From: Ignisphaera sp. | GTDB lineage: Archaea > Thermoproteota > Thermoprotei_A > Sulfolobales > Ignisphaeraceae | Reading direction: 5' to 3' | Assembly: GCA_028275825.1 (NCBI GenBank) | Contig: JAPWTX010000008.1 | Location: 1-53,381, forward strand | DNA: 53,381 nt | Part shown: positions 1 through 8,709 of the stretch, one piece after another | Layout of the letters: every line of letters begins with the position of its first letter | How positions within the stretch are numbered: position 1 is the stretch's first letter | Made by a program: the position numbers and the translations under genes | The notes under the pieces: model-generated | Databases searched by the model: none | Told to the model about the DNA's origin: nothing | Seen by the model: the letters and a program-made list of their open reading frames with translations, nothing else

Positions 1-310
1 CCGTAGTAGTGTGTATCTGTAGATGTTTTGTCAATCTCTACTCTAATTCGTGATAAGCAGTTAGCGAGATCTTGCAACCCTTACTCACATCAAAATGTTG
101 TCAAGCCTCCATAGCCTCTTATGGAAAGTGGCTGAAGAGGTTTTGAAACAATGGCTATTTAGAGTCTATATACAGATAAACAACTTGAGAAAAAATTCTA
201 GGAGGTGGCATACTGAAAGAGAGTGGGATAATGTTACTTATCACTATTCTATTTGCAGTTCATGTGGGCTAGTATTGATAAATTATTGTCTATAAGTAGT
301 TATTTGAAAA
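1..310. other. No convincing gene upstream of the HtrA-like gene
   Basis: I see no recognisable gene here. A 66-codon frame at 95-295 (+) ends in a CSSCG motif, but it has no ribosome-binding site and no family resemblance I can name. A TATA-like TCTATAAGT near 287-295 could serve the protease gene that follows. Confidence 0.4.
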
Positions 311-385
311 GTGTGGTGTTTATTGAGTTTTGTGAGCAATAATGTAATAAGTGTTTTCAAACTTATTGAAAGCAATTTGAAGAGG

Positions 386-1291
386 ATGATTGGACAGGTT
401 TTAGAGTCTATAGTGGCAATTATTGTGAATAGAGGAGGGTGTATAGATAATGATACATATGCAGTGGAAGAATATATTGCTACTGGTTTTTACATAGATA
501 GAAATACTGTTGTAACGGTTTCGCATGTTTTTAAGGGTCTCGATGAAAAGGGTCTATGTATCGTATCTTTAGATGGAGAGGTATATAAAGGGTCAGTTAT
601 TTCCATAGATGAAGATAATGACATGGTATTTATAGCTACAGATAAAAGTAGGAGTCCTCTCAAGATTGAAGATACTTTAGTTAGTGAAGGAACAATAGTG
701 TTCTCTAGTGGAATAGCCCAAGGTGTTTTGAGGCATTTCATAACAGTAGGAATAGTTAGTGGTTTAGAAGTTAGAGCGGTAATTAATAATAGAGAAGTAG
801 AAGGTTTAATTCTATTAAACATGCCTACAATACCTGGAATGAGTGGTGCACCTCTAATAAATATCGACGGTAATGTTATTGGAATGGCTCTTTCAAGGTC
901 ACCTTTGTACAATGAGCTTTCATTAGCCTTACCATCTACAAGAATATTCCTTGACTATACTATGTTGAAAAAATTAGGGAAAATAATTCGCATTAGGCTC
1001 GGATTAAAGCTTCTACAATCTTCAAGTGCATTAAAGAAACTTAGACTAAGAAATGGGCTTATAGTAACAGAAATCACTAGCAAAACCCTACTCAACAACT
1101 GCAAAATAACTATAGGAGATATTGTAACAGAGATTAATGGAGAGAAAATCATTACATTAGAGGATTTTCGTAAAGCGCTATTGCACGCTATTTTAAATAA
1201 TACTGGCATTGAATTAATCTTGTTCTCACAGGAAGGAAATATAAAGAAGTGCTACATTGACATAAACTCTGAAAAATACATCAAATACTGA
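386..1291 (+). CDS. HtrA/DegP-like trypsin-fold serine protease with PDZ domain
   Basis: This is a trypsin-fold serine protease followed by one PDZ domain, as in the HtrA/Deg family that degrades damaged proteins. Counting from the ATG at 386, the triad is His47 (VTVSHVF), Asp79 (DNDMVFI) and Ser153 (PGMSGAP, instead of the usual GNSGGP). The PDZ part covers about residues 200-295 (GLIVTEIT, then GDIVTEINGEKI). The frame is open back to a GTG at 311, but the 25 extra residues look unlike the family, and the ATG at 386 follows a purine-rich AGAGG; the start is uncertain. I see no clear signal peptide or membrane anchor from 386, which suggests a cytoplasmic enzyme. The family call is firm; the substrate is unknown. 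Confidence 0.8.
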   Translation: MIGQVLESIVAIIVNRGGCIDNDTYAVEEYIATGFYIDRNTVVTVSHVFKGLDEKGLCIVSLDGEVYKGSVISIDEDNDMVFIATDKSRSPLKIEDTLVSEGTIVFSSGIAQGVLRHFITVGIVSGLEVRAVINNREVEGLILLNMPTIPGMSGAPLINIDGNVIGMALSRSPLYNELSLALPSTRIFLDYTMLKKLGKIIRIRLGLKLLQSSSALKKLRLRNGLIVTEITSKTLLNNCKITIGDIVTEINGEKIITLEDFRKALLHAILNNTGIELILFSQEGNIKKCYIDINSEKYIKY

Positions 1292-1353
1292 AGACCTCAT
1301 CACCAAGACTTCTATTACTAACCTTACTCTTTAAAACCAGGATGTGAAAGACT

Positions 1354-1457
1354 GCAAAATATTCCTCAGCTAATGAATCTTATAGCCGTATCGAGGACTC
1401 TTACAAAATACTTACCAATGACAAGTAATCAAGGCTATCATTAGCTGAGATAGTTTG
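1354..1457. repeat. Imperfect inverted repeat, about 104 bp
   Basis: CTCAGCTAATGA at 1365-1376 is the exact reverse complement of TCATTAGCTGAG at 1438-1449. The similarity extends outward (GCAAA on both sides) and, with a short offset, inward (ATAGCC/GGCTAT). The segment lies between two genes in a stretch with no other feature. It could form a long hairpin or be the remains of a small mobile element. Confidence 0.6.
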
Positions 1458-1635
1458 CAAATGTTAAATATTTTTAAAACTGCACAACATTTTAATTCAT
1501 TATTAAAGCTCAACAGCAAATAATAATGTGTTATTATGGATTTTAATTGCCTATCTAGAGAATGATTCAAACTCTCAATTACTTTGCAAATGAAAGTATG
1601 ATTCACAAAAATTCTCATTATGAAGTGGGTGTACT

Positions 1636-2304
1636 TTATGAAATTTCCTTTATAACTGGTCTACCACCACGTTCCTTCTCTATTTCGGTACGTGTCTTAG
1701 TTTCGCTTATATTGAAAACTATCTCAATTTCTTGAGGCACTATAATTATACGTTCATCATATACATACTCCCCTTCGCCAAGATCTTTATATACATAGAT
1801 AGCATACCTACCTTCAGGTACCTCAACTTCGCAAAAACCATTGTCGTTAGTTTTTGATGAAGCTACAACGCGGCCCTCCGATTCTATGCTAACTAATGCA
1901 TTGCTAAGCTCCTTGTTTTTAAAAAGTGCCTTTACCTTAAGTTTATAGTACTTTATTTCCTTGACACAACGATTAAGACCCTTAGATTCAAAGAACGTAT
2001 TTGTTTTTTGAGCCAGCTCTTCTAAGCCCTTCTTTATATTACCATCAACATTTTTATCAAGTAATATCAATCTATACATTTTTGAGAAAGTATCGCAAAA
2101 ATCAGCATATTTATCGTTATCAAATCTAGTGGTAAGAAGTATAAGCTTATCTCTCACATTTTCTAAGTGCTTAAATATATCAGTACCAAATTTAATTATG
2201 TATACATTGAAGACTTTTGTTAGAAATTCGTGTACTTCATCGCTTAGAGTTTTCTTTATTTCAACTTCAGATCTCTTGAAAGTTTTCCAATCTTCGCTAG
2301 GCAT
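1636..2304 (-). CDS. Protein of unknown function with C-terminal carboxypeptidase-regulatory-like beta domain
   Basis: A 222-residue protein I do not recognise as a whole. Residues 1-115 are mostly helical and charged. Residues about 120-190 look like a transthyretin/carboxypeptidase-regulatory-like beta sandwich: LSNALVSIESEGRVVASS, then a TNDNGFCEVEVPEGRYAIYV pattern typical of such folds. The C-terminal 20 residues are basic and polar. There are no transmembrane segments and no signal peptide, so the beta domain is probably not secreted by the usual route. It stands alone, transcribed toward the HtrA-like gene. It may be a binding or scaffold protein, but that is a guess. Confidence 0.65.
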   Translation of the reverse strand: MPSEDWKTFKRSEVEIKKTLSDEVHEFLTKVFNVYIIKFGTDIFKHLENVRDKLILLTTRFDNDKYADFCDTFSKMYRLILLDKNVDGNIKKGLEELAQKTNTFFESKGLNRCVKEIKYYKLKVKALFKNKELSNALVSIESEGRVVASSKTNDNGFCEVEVPEGRYAIYVYKDLGEGEYVYDERIIIVPQEIEIVFNISETKTRTEIEKERGGRPVIKEIS

Positions 2305-2526
2305 ATATAGCCACCATTATTATCAAATACACAAGTACTCTATATAACTAAGTCTAAAATAATAATAAAAGTTTTCAAGAAGTACATGCCTTTGGTGAGC
2401 AACATTCCTTAGTTTGTGGCAGTTATGCGTTAAGTTTTCCGCATAAAATTAATTCGTGTTGATCAGAATTATAATTGCTTTTATTCGAACCCTTGCTTTA
2501 TAATATGATTCATGGGGTTTTGAGCA

Positions 2527-3243
2527 TTGAGCTTGGAAAATGTGTCAATATTAATCATTAGCTCCTCACCACATAAATATGGCAATGTTAGGCTGACAGC
2601 TGAGGCCTGTAAAAGAATAGCTGAATATGTGGAAAAGGTTAGGGCAGTGGCGATAGATGTATATGACTTTGACATAAAGCCTTGTAAAGGGTGTGTTTCT
2701 GAAGATGTTAATCAATGCAAATTGCCATGCGTATATGAAGATGATATGAAAAGGCTTTACGAAGTTGTTGAAAAAAGTGATGGTATAATTTTTGTGAGTC
2801 CAATATACTGGTATAACATTCCAGGACCCCTGAAAAACTTTATAGATAGGCTTACAGTTTTTGAAAATGCCATATTTATTGAAGGGAGAAGTAGATTGGA
2901 AGGAAAGGCTACAGGATTTATAGCTATAGGAAATGATACAGGGGCTATAGCATTAATACAGAACCTCATGGCAATATTAAATAGCATGGGTGCAGCAATA
3001 CCTCCATGGGCACTTGCATACCATGTGTCAGAAGAACCTGTAGTAGAAAACAAGAACTTCATGTTAGATGTTGCTAATGTTGTAAGAGGAGTTGTAACAA
3101 TGATAAAAGTATTAAAAGGCATTGAAAGAGCAACATATTGGTATAGAGCTGATAATGAGTATTTAGAACAAGTTACCCAAATATTTCAACAAATATACAA
3201 AGAATTTAGCACTCAAAGAACACTTAAAAAACTCGCAAAATAA
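2527..3243 (+). CDS. Flavodoxin-fold NAD(P)H:FMN oxidoreductase / iron-sulfur-flavoprotein-like
   Basis: This is a flavodoxin-like FMN reductase. Near the N-terminus, ISSSPHKYGN fits the phosphate-binding loop, and FVSPIYWYNIPGPLKNFIDR is the family's second flavin-contact motif. Between them a cysteine cluster (C-x2-C-x7-C-x3-C, residues about 54-68) resembles the compact cluster of archaeal iron-sulfur flavoproteins, so a [4Fe-4S] centre is plausible. The apparent start is a TTG at 2527, since the ATG at 2512 runs into a stop; GGGG precedes it. The gene is monocistronic, with tRNA-Gly 12 bp downstream. The redox partner cannot be inferred from the context. Confidence 0.8.
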   Translation: MSLENVSILIISSSPHKYGNVRLTAEACKRIAEYVEKVRAVAIDVYDFDIKPCKGCVSEDVNQCKLPCVYEDDMKRLYEVVEKSDGIIFVSPIYWYNIPGPLKNFIDRLTVFENAIFIEGRSRLEGKATGFIAIGNDTGAIALIQNLMAILNSMGAAIPPWALAYHVSEEPVVENKNFMLDVANVVRGVVTMIKVLKGIERATYWYRADNEYLEQVTQIFQQIYKEFSTQRTLKKLAK

Positions 3244-3255
3244 GCAAAAAGTATA

Positions 3256-3331
3256 GCGGCGGTCGTCTAGCCTGGTCTAGGACGCCGGCCTTCCAAGCCG
3301 GAGATCCCGGGTTCAAATCCCGGCCGCCGCA
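3256..3331 (+). tRNA. tRNA-Gly (anticodon TCC)
   Basis: The sequence folds as a complete cloverleaf. The acceptor stem GCGGCGG pairs with CCGCCGC, the anticodon stem CCGGC/GCCGG encloses the loop CTTCCAA (anticodon TCC, Gly), and the T arm is CCGGG-TTCAAAT-CCCGG. The discriminator is A at 3331 and no CCA is encoded. No intron is present. The high GC content against AT-rich flanks is typical of hyperthermophile tRNAs. Confidence 0.97.
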
Positions 3332-3390
3332 TAAACAATTGAATGCTGATGTAACTCATTTTCAATTTCTTACCATCAAACCAACATCAC

Positions 3391-3422
3391 CATTGCATGT
3401 CTGATATTCATCACATGCAATG
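3391..3422. repeat. Perfect 10-bp inverted repeat downstream of the tnpB remnant
   Basis: CATTGCATGT (3391-3400) and ACATGCAATG (3413-3422) are exact reverse complements separated by 12 nt. The repeat lies about 30 bp beyond the stop of the tnpB remnant on the minus strand, where IS200/IS605 right ends carry subterminal hairpins. It could equally be a transcription terminator or an operator. Confidence 0.55.
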
Positions 3423-3452
3423 ATGTGATACATTTGCATGCGTTTCCCGCTT

Positions 3453-3990
3453 TCAATATTTGTGAATAGCTGTAGATAGTTTTAAGCAGGTCTGCGGGGT
3501 TGGGCTTTGGTGCGGAATCACTAGCTTCATCCACACCTCATGGGCCCCGGTCGAGCCCAACGCCACAAGGCTCCCATCTGTGTTTAGGTGCTTTAACCCA
3601 ATGTTTATTGCTCCTATAACATCTCTTTCAAGGGCTCTTCCACTCACCTTTGCTACTCTAAGAACTGTCTTCAACACTTTCACTCTCTTGAGCCCCTTCA
3701 CCGCAGTGCGGGTCATTAGGGGCTCGAACTTTTTAATCCTCTTGCCCGTGAATGGGTCTCTAGATGATGTCCCCCTCTCAGAGACTTTAACAACGTGTAT
3801 GGGCCTCTCATCAAGTAGCTCAATTAACTTCTTAACACTCCACTGATGAATCCTATGTTTCAGCTTACTGTTAGCATCCTCCTCCATCCTCTCCTTAGCC
3901 TTTTCATTAATATTACCAACCACTACTACAGCTTGAAAATGTAGTAGCATCTCTCAAGCTTATAATCAATGTCATTGGTGTAAGAGCGTT
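3453..3990 (-). pseudogene. tnpB: Truncated IS200/IS605-family TnpB (C-terminal part only)
   Basis: The open part (3453-3950) carries the C-terminal half of a crenarchaeal TnpB. It includes AVVVVGNIN in the RuvC-II region, the basic HRIHQWSVKKLIELL segment and RALERDVIGAINIGLKHL, with the final RuvC Asp. The usual zinc-ribbon cysteines are absent, which seems normal for this no-cysteine subgroup. Upstream, about 3950-3990, a fragment reading IDYKLERCYYIFKL lies in a different frame and is followed by stops. The N-terminal half and the RuvC-I region are therefore missing and the remainder is frameshifted. RuvC-II also reads GNIN where an acidic residue is expected. This is a dead element; no TnpA is nearby. 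Confidence 0.8.
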
Positions 3991-4353
3991 GATATATGTG
4001 AATAGCTAGTTTATTAGCGGATTCGATGATGAAGGGCCTCTACATATTGGAGACCATATTAAAGAAGAGTGGAGACGCGGTAGCTATAATGCTGTACATA
4101 GTCAAAGATAGTGCTCATCAATAACGTCTCTATAGAGCCATGCAAATACTTATAAAACTACTAAAGATATCGTTAAACAAAATAAGAGTAATGCAATTGA
4201 GGGTGATGTAAAACCAAACTCTTTTGTTCTTCATGCTCGTTTCTTAGAACATTTCCTCAACATTTAATGAAAATGTGTGTTGAGTGTATGACGTATTTTA
4301 GTTGCTAAAAACTTATTTAAGTTCTTCATCGTAACCAGAATTAGGGATGCTTT
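3991..4353. other. Gene-free stretch with promoter of the GH31 gene
   Basis: No gene is recognised. The left part is probably decayed sequence of the tnpB element. A TATA-like TTATTTAAG at about 4312-4320 lies about 35 bp before the GH31 ATG at 4354 and is the likely promoter. Confidence 0.4.
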
Positions 4354-6582
4354 ATGAAGAATACAATTGTAGGTTCTGTTGAGACTCCTTTTGGTTTGGG
4401 CGAAATCATTATTAGGTTTTATGACAGCAACATTGTTAATATTATTCATGTTCCTCATGACGTAGCTGTAGGGGAAAGCTTTGTTGTTATAGCTAAGCCA
4501 AAGTCTATAAGTGTTACAGTTGATGAGAGGGATAATGAGGTTGTGGTGTCTTCTGATGAGATCTCTGTACGTATTGATAAGGTTAGTGATATTGTGGAGA
4601 TAAGCTTTGGCAATTTAATTATTAGGGAGGTTAGTAGGAGGGCTATTAAACAAAGTCGATATGGGGTAGAGTTCTACACTTTTGAACATGTACTTGAGAT
4701 AGATCCTGACTCAAGTCTCTATGGTCTTGGTCAACACGCTGGTTATTCAGCTCATGGTGTTTATAACTATAGGAATCATGCTGTGTACCTTGTTCAGAGG
4801 AATACAGACATAGCTATGCCATTTCTGGTGTCTAGTGCGGGCTATGGGATTCTATGGGATATGTATTCTATGGGTGTAGTAGAGTCTAGAGGTAATATGC
4901 TCAGGATATGGTTTGAAGCTGGAGATTACCTAAGCTATTTCCTGATATATGGACCTAATCTAGATAGAGTTATAGCTGGGTATAGATGGTTAACAGGAAA
5001 AGCTGTTATGCTACCTAGGTATGCCTTTGGATATTGGCAGTCAAAGGAAAGGTATGCATCACAAGAGGAAATAGTCTCTACGGCTAAGATATTTAGAGAT
5101 AGAGGTATACCAATAGACATAATTGTCCAGGACTGGCTTTACTGGGGAAAATACGGATGGAATGCATTTAAATTTGATGAAGAGCGTTATCCAGATCCGA
5201 AGAAGATGGTTGAAGATGTGCACAAGCTAGGTATTAAAATAATCATATCTATATGGCCTTTCTTTGAGAAGAAAACAGATATGTATAGAGAGGCTGAGGA
5301 GAGAAGATGCATAGTTAGTGGAGGGCATGGCAACCATGGGTTAGTTAATGTATTTAACGAGGAGTGCAGAGAGTGGTTCTGGAAAAAGATAGAGGAGGTA
5401 TTCTTTAAGATTGATATAGATGGCTGGTGGCTAGATGCTTCAGAGCCCGAGGTGGGGCCTGGGCTTGTTTACGATACTTGGCAGAGAACCCTTGATATAG
5501 GTAACGGCAGAAAAATGGTGAAGTACTTGAACCTATATCCATTGCTAGAGACTAAAGCTGTTTACGATGGTCAGAGAAAAGTATTGAATAGAAGGGTGCT
5601 GATATTAACAAGGTCTGGGTTTGCCGGAATACAGAGGCATGGTGTTGTAAACTGGAGTGGTGATGTAACAGGTGATTGGACAACTTTTAGAACACAGATA
5701 TGGGCTGGGTTAAATTATAGTTTATCAGGTTTACCGTATTGGACAACAGATATAGGGGGATTCTTTAGTGGAAACCCCGAGACTGAAGGATACAAAGAAC
5801 TCTTTGTCAGATGGTTCCAATGGGGTGCATTCTGCCCCATATTCAGAGTTCACGGAACTTACTACCCTAAGGAGCCTTGGAGATTTGGTAAGGAGGTTGA
5901 GGAGATACTAATTAAATACATTAGGCTTAGATATAGATTGCTACCCTACATCTACACCTTGGCCTGGATGGTATACGAAAACGACTACACAATCATGAGA
6001 CCACTAGTTATGGACTTCAGGGAAGACAAAAACGCTATCCACATAGATGACCAGTACATGTTTGGCCCCTTCATAATGGTATCCCCGATAACAACGCCAT
6101 CAACATTCGAAAGAGAGGTATACTTACCGAGAGGTCTTTGGTACGACTTCTGGTCAGGTAAAAAACTTCTTGGCGGACGAAGAGTAAGAATACAAGCACC
6201 TCTAGATACAGTGCCCCTTTATGTGAAGGCAGGAGCAGTAATACCTCTAGCTATGGACAATATAAGAAACAGTGATGAAATTGGAACAGAGTTTGAATTA
6301 AGAATTTACAGAGGACGTGATGGAGAATTCGCTCTATACATGGATGATGGGGAAACATATGCTTATGAGAACGGAATGTACGCATTAATACCATTTAAAT
6401 GGATTGAAAAAGAGAACAAGCTCGTGATAGAAGACAAAAAAGGTCTAATGAATATACCTCAGCTAAGATTTAAAGTAGTGCTTGTTGAAGAAGGTAAAGG
6501 AGTTGGAGTAGATGAAGCAAAACCAGATGTAATAGTGGATTATAGTGGTAAGAAGATCGTGCTAACCTTCTCCCCACCCTAA
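4354..6582 (+). CDS. GH31 family glycosidase (alpha-glucosidase/alpha-xylosidase type)
   Basis: A 742-residue glycoside hydrolase of family 31, the usual length for archaeal MalA/XylS-type enzymes, without a signal peptide. The catalytic nucleophile is Asp361 in GWWLDASEPE and the acid/base is Asp437 in NWSGDVTGDW. The N-terminal beta domain (about 1-220), catalytic barrel (about 220-560) and C-terminal beta domains are all present. The WWLDA-SEPE form of the nucleophile motif is seen in several alpha-xylosidases as well as alpha-glucosidases, so the sugar specificity is open. The last codons and the stop (TTC TCC CCA CCC TAA) fall inside a dispersed repeat that begins near 6572, so the native C-terminus may have been replaced. 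A cytoplasmic role in oligosaccharide breakdown is likely. Confidence 0.88.
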   Translation: MKNTIVGSVETPFGLGEIIIRFYDSNIVNIIHVPHDVAVGESFVVIAKPKSISVTVDERDNEVVVSSDEISVRIDKVSDIVEISFGNLIIREVSRRAIKQSRYGVEFYTFEHVLEIDPDSSLYGLGQHAGYSAHGVYNYRNHAVYLVQRNTDIAMPFLVSSAGYGILWDMYSMGVVESRGNMLRIWFEAGDYLSYFLIYGPNLDRVIAGYRWLTGKAVMLPRYAFGYWQSKERYASQEEIVSTAKIFRDRGIPIDIIVQDWLYWGKYGWNAFKFDEERYPDPKKMVEDVHKLGIKIIISIWPFFEKKTDMYREAEERRCIVSGGHGNHGLVNVFNEECREWFWKKIEEVFFKIDIDGWWLDASEPEVGPGLVYDTWQRTLDIGNGRKMVKYLNLYPLLETKAVYDGQRKVLNRRVLILTRSGFAGIQRHGVVNWSGDVTGDWTTFRTQIWAGLNYSLSGLPYWTTDIGGFFSGNPETEGYKELFVRWFQWGAFCPIFRVHGTYYPKEPWRFGKEVEEILIKYIRLRYRLLPYIYTLAWMVYENDYTIMRPLVMDFREDKNAIHIDDQYMFGPFIMVSPITTPSTFEREVYLPRGLWYDFWSGKKLLGGRRVRIQAPLDTVPLYVKAGAVIPLAMDNIRNSDEIGTEFELRIYRGRDGEFALYMDDGETYAYENGMYALIPFKWIEKENKLVIEDKKGLMNIPQLRFKVVLVEEGKGVGVDEAKPDVIVDYSGKKIVLTFSPP

Positions 6583-6862
6583 AAGGCGAGGCTTTCGATC
6601 GTAAAGTAGAAACAGATTTCAACTTCACTAAAGATGGTTGAAAGATCTATACTTACCTTGTTTAATTGTTCTTGGTGATGAGCGTTAAAACCTTTGAGCT
6701 ACTGGCAATGATAAACAGTTCATTAATAATCCGAGCCCCGAAAGGGGTAAGGGTAATGGGCCGGAGACACGGCCTGGGATTGAACCCCGAAGGGGATGTA
6801 ATCCTAAACCTCTCCGCTCTCACAGGAACCCTAGCCCTTTAGGGTGGGGAGGAGGTCAGTGA
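6572..6862 (+). repeat. Structured repeat A, copy 1 (probable IS200/IS605 right-end/RNA scaffold remnant)
   Basis: This copy matches segments at 22553-22822 (minus strand) and 36636-36896. The core (about 6731-6860) contains CCCCGAAAGGGG, then GGGTAATGGGCC, a GGCCG-GAGACA-CGGCC hairpin, GGGATTGAACCCCGAAGGGG and a 3' end CCCTTTAGGGTGGGGAGG followed by AGGTCAG. The last part resembles the right ends of archaeal tnpB elements. The 5' module (CCCCACCCTAAAAGGCGAGG and following, 6574-6605) is inverted here relative to the other two copies. There is no open frame. GC content is far above the flanks, which in hyperthermophiles suggests structured RNA. Confidence 0.65.
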
Positions 6863-6953
6863 TTTTCTTTTTGCTGAATTTAGAAAAATATTTAAGTCTT
6901 TTACTGTTTAAACTTGAGTCTATATAGTTGATTAGTTGCTGTGGTGTCTAGGT

Positions 6954-7952
6954 GTGTTCGCTATAGAGGTAAGGGATTTGGTGAAAGTGTATTCTGGAGG
7001 TGTTGTTGCGTTAAATGGTGTTAATCTTGTTGTTGATGAAGGTGTTTCTCATGCTATTTTAGGTCCTAATGGAGCTGGTAAAACCACTCTTATAAGGATT
7101 ATTACGACCCAGATTAAACCTACTAAGGGTAGTGTTAAGGTTTTTGGTTTCGACATTATGTCTCAAGGTGGTAGAGTTAGGGGGTTGATTGGTTACGTTC
7201 CTCAAGAGATGAGTCTATGGACAGAGTTGACCGGTTATGAAAATGCTCTCATCTATGCTAAGATATATGGGATAGAATCTAGTAAAAGAGCTGAAGTTAT
7301 CGAGGATGTTTTAGAGTTTATGGGGTTAAAAGAGGTTGAGAAAAGACTTGTGAAAACGTATTCAGGTGGTATGATAAGAAGGTTGGAGATAGCTATAGCG
7401 TTGATGTGTAGACCAAAGCTACTTATACTCGATGAACCTACTATTGGTTTAGATCCGAGGGCGAGGATGCTTGTATGGGAGAGGCTTTTAGCATATAAGA
7501 AAGAGTTTGGTTCGACTATTTTCTTTGCAACTCATTATATGGATGAAGCTGATAAGTATGCAGATAAAGTTTCTTTAATCGATAGAGGGAGGATTGTTGC
7601 AGAGGGGACATCTTCAGAACTTAAGAAGATCTATGGAGTTGATAAAATTGTTCTTCGAGTAGTTGGGGATATGGAGAAAGCTAGGAAAGTGCTTCAAGAG
7701 TTTGGTTTTGATGTAAGTATTAGTAATAATGGGGAGGTTTCTATGGCTGTAAAAGATCCAGCAATCATGTTACCTAAAGTAATAGAGGGCCTCTATAGCA
7801 TGGGTATTGCTGTGCTTGAGGCAAGAGTCGTCGAGGCCTCTCTTGATGATGTTTTTATTAAGCTTACAGGTAAAGGGATTTCTGAGGAAGAGGAGAGGGA
7901 GCTTATAAGAGATATCTTGTCAACTAGGAGGATGATTAGGAGAGGTGGTTAA
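6954..7952 (+). CDS. ABC transporter ATP-binding protein (DrrA/NatA-type exporter)
   Basis: The ATPase subunit of an ABC-2 type exporter. It has Walker A GPNGAGKTT, Q-loop VPQEMSLW, signature YSGGMIRRLEIA, Walker B LLILDEPTIGLD and the H-loop FFATHYMDEADKYA. A C-terminal extension of about 80 residues after the nucleotide-binding domain is typical of the DrrA subgroup. The frame is open from a TTG at 6936, but the GTG at 6954 is preceded by GGTG at 8 nt and gives a standard N-terminus (FAIEVRDLVKVY). It overlaps the permease gene by 8 bp, so the two form an operon. The exported substrate is unknown. Confidence 0.9.
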   Translation: MFAIEVRDLVKVYSGGVVALNGVNLVVDEGVSHAILGPNGAGKTTLIRIITTQIKPTKGSVKVFGFDIMSQGGRVRGLIGYVPQEMSLWTELTGYENALIYAKIYGIESSKRAEVIEDVLEFMGLKEVEKRLVKTYSGGMIRRLEIAIALMCRPKLLILDEPTIGLDPRARMLVWERLLAYKKEFGSTIFFATHYMDEADKYADKVSLIDRGRIVAEGTSSELKKIYGVDKIVLRVVGDMEKARKVLQEFGFDVSISNNGEVSMAVKDPAIMLPKVIEGLYSMGIAVLEARVVEASLDDVFIKLTGKGISEEEERELIRDILSTRRMIRRGG

Positions 7953-8709
7953 GATATTGAAAACATTCGAAAGCATTTTAGCATTAGTTGAGATGGAGCT
8001 TAGAAGATTGAAACACGACCCTATAGAGATTATCACTAGAGCTATTCAGCCAATTCTTTGGGTAACAGTATTCGGCATTGTTATGGCTCATAGAGTTGCT
8101 TTAGGTGTTCAAGACTACATATCCTTTATAGCCCCTGGCGTTGTATTCCAATCGGCAACTTTTATGGCTCTTGCTTACGGTATTATGATGGTATTTGAGA
8201 GAGAATCAGGTGTGCTTAAGAAACTTCTTTCTTCACCAATTCCAAGAGTAAATATTGTTATAGGTAGATCTCTTGCAGGAGCTGTAAGAGCATCAACACA
8301 ATACATAATCGTACTTGCATCTGCAGCTCTAGTTGGAGCAAAATTCACTAGTAATCCATTGCTATTAATAGCAAGCTATATCATCGTTATCTACGTATGT
8401 ACAGGGTTTACAGCTATATCAATCCTTGCAGCATCCTTAATGAAAACTAGGGAGAGGTTCATGGGAATAGTGGGCGCAATATCAATGCCACTATTCTTTG
8501 CAAGCAACGCGCTTTACCCTATAGACATAATGCCTGAAGCACTTAAAGTATTTGCTCTACTAAATCCATTAACATATGCAGTAGATATATTAAGAAAACT
8601 AGTGCTATATAATGAATTAGACGTCCTCATAGATCTACTAGCATTAACCATATTCAACATCATCTCCTTGGCCATAGCCGTAAAAGAGTTAAACAAAATA
8701 ATAGAATAA
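7945..8709 (+). CDS. ABC-2 type permease
   Basis: The membrane partner of the preceding ATPase. It has 254 residues with about six transmembrane helices, and the ABC-2 family pattern is visible: FIAPGVVFQSATFMALAYG, the conserved loop FERESGVLKKLLSSPIPR after the second helix, and ALYPIDIMPEALKVFALLNP before the last helix. The GTG start lies in the sequence GAGGTGGTT and overlaps the ATPase by 8 bp, suggesting translational coupling. No third component is adjacent; a gap of about 1.2 kb follows. A lipid, drug or polysaccharide exporter is possible. Confidence 0.88.
   Translation: MVKILKTFESILALVEMELRRLKHDPIEIITRAIQPILWVTVFGIVMAHRVALGVQDYISFIAPGVVFQSATFMALAYGIMMVFERESGVLKKLLSSPIPRVNIVIGRSLAGAVRASTQYIIVLASAALVGAKFTSNPLLLIASYIIVIYVCTGFTAISILAASLMKTRERFMGIVGAISMPLFFASNALYPIDIMPEALKVFALLNPLTYAVDILRKLVLYNELDVLIDLLALTIFNIISLAIAVKELNKIIE

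Noticed and set aside
95-295. 66-codon frame ending in a CSSCG motif
   Set aside because: No ribosome-binding site, no family match I can name and no conserved second Cys pair; probably chance or a decayed gene.
490-912. Long minus-strand frame inside the HtrA-like gene
   Set aside because: It is a shadow of the protease gene; its composition and lack of motifs do not support a real gene. The same holds for other frames antisense to clear genes.
4023-4075. Box C-like ATGATGA on the plus strand
   Set aside because: No D box follows at a workable distance.
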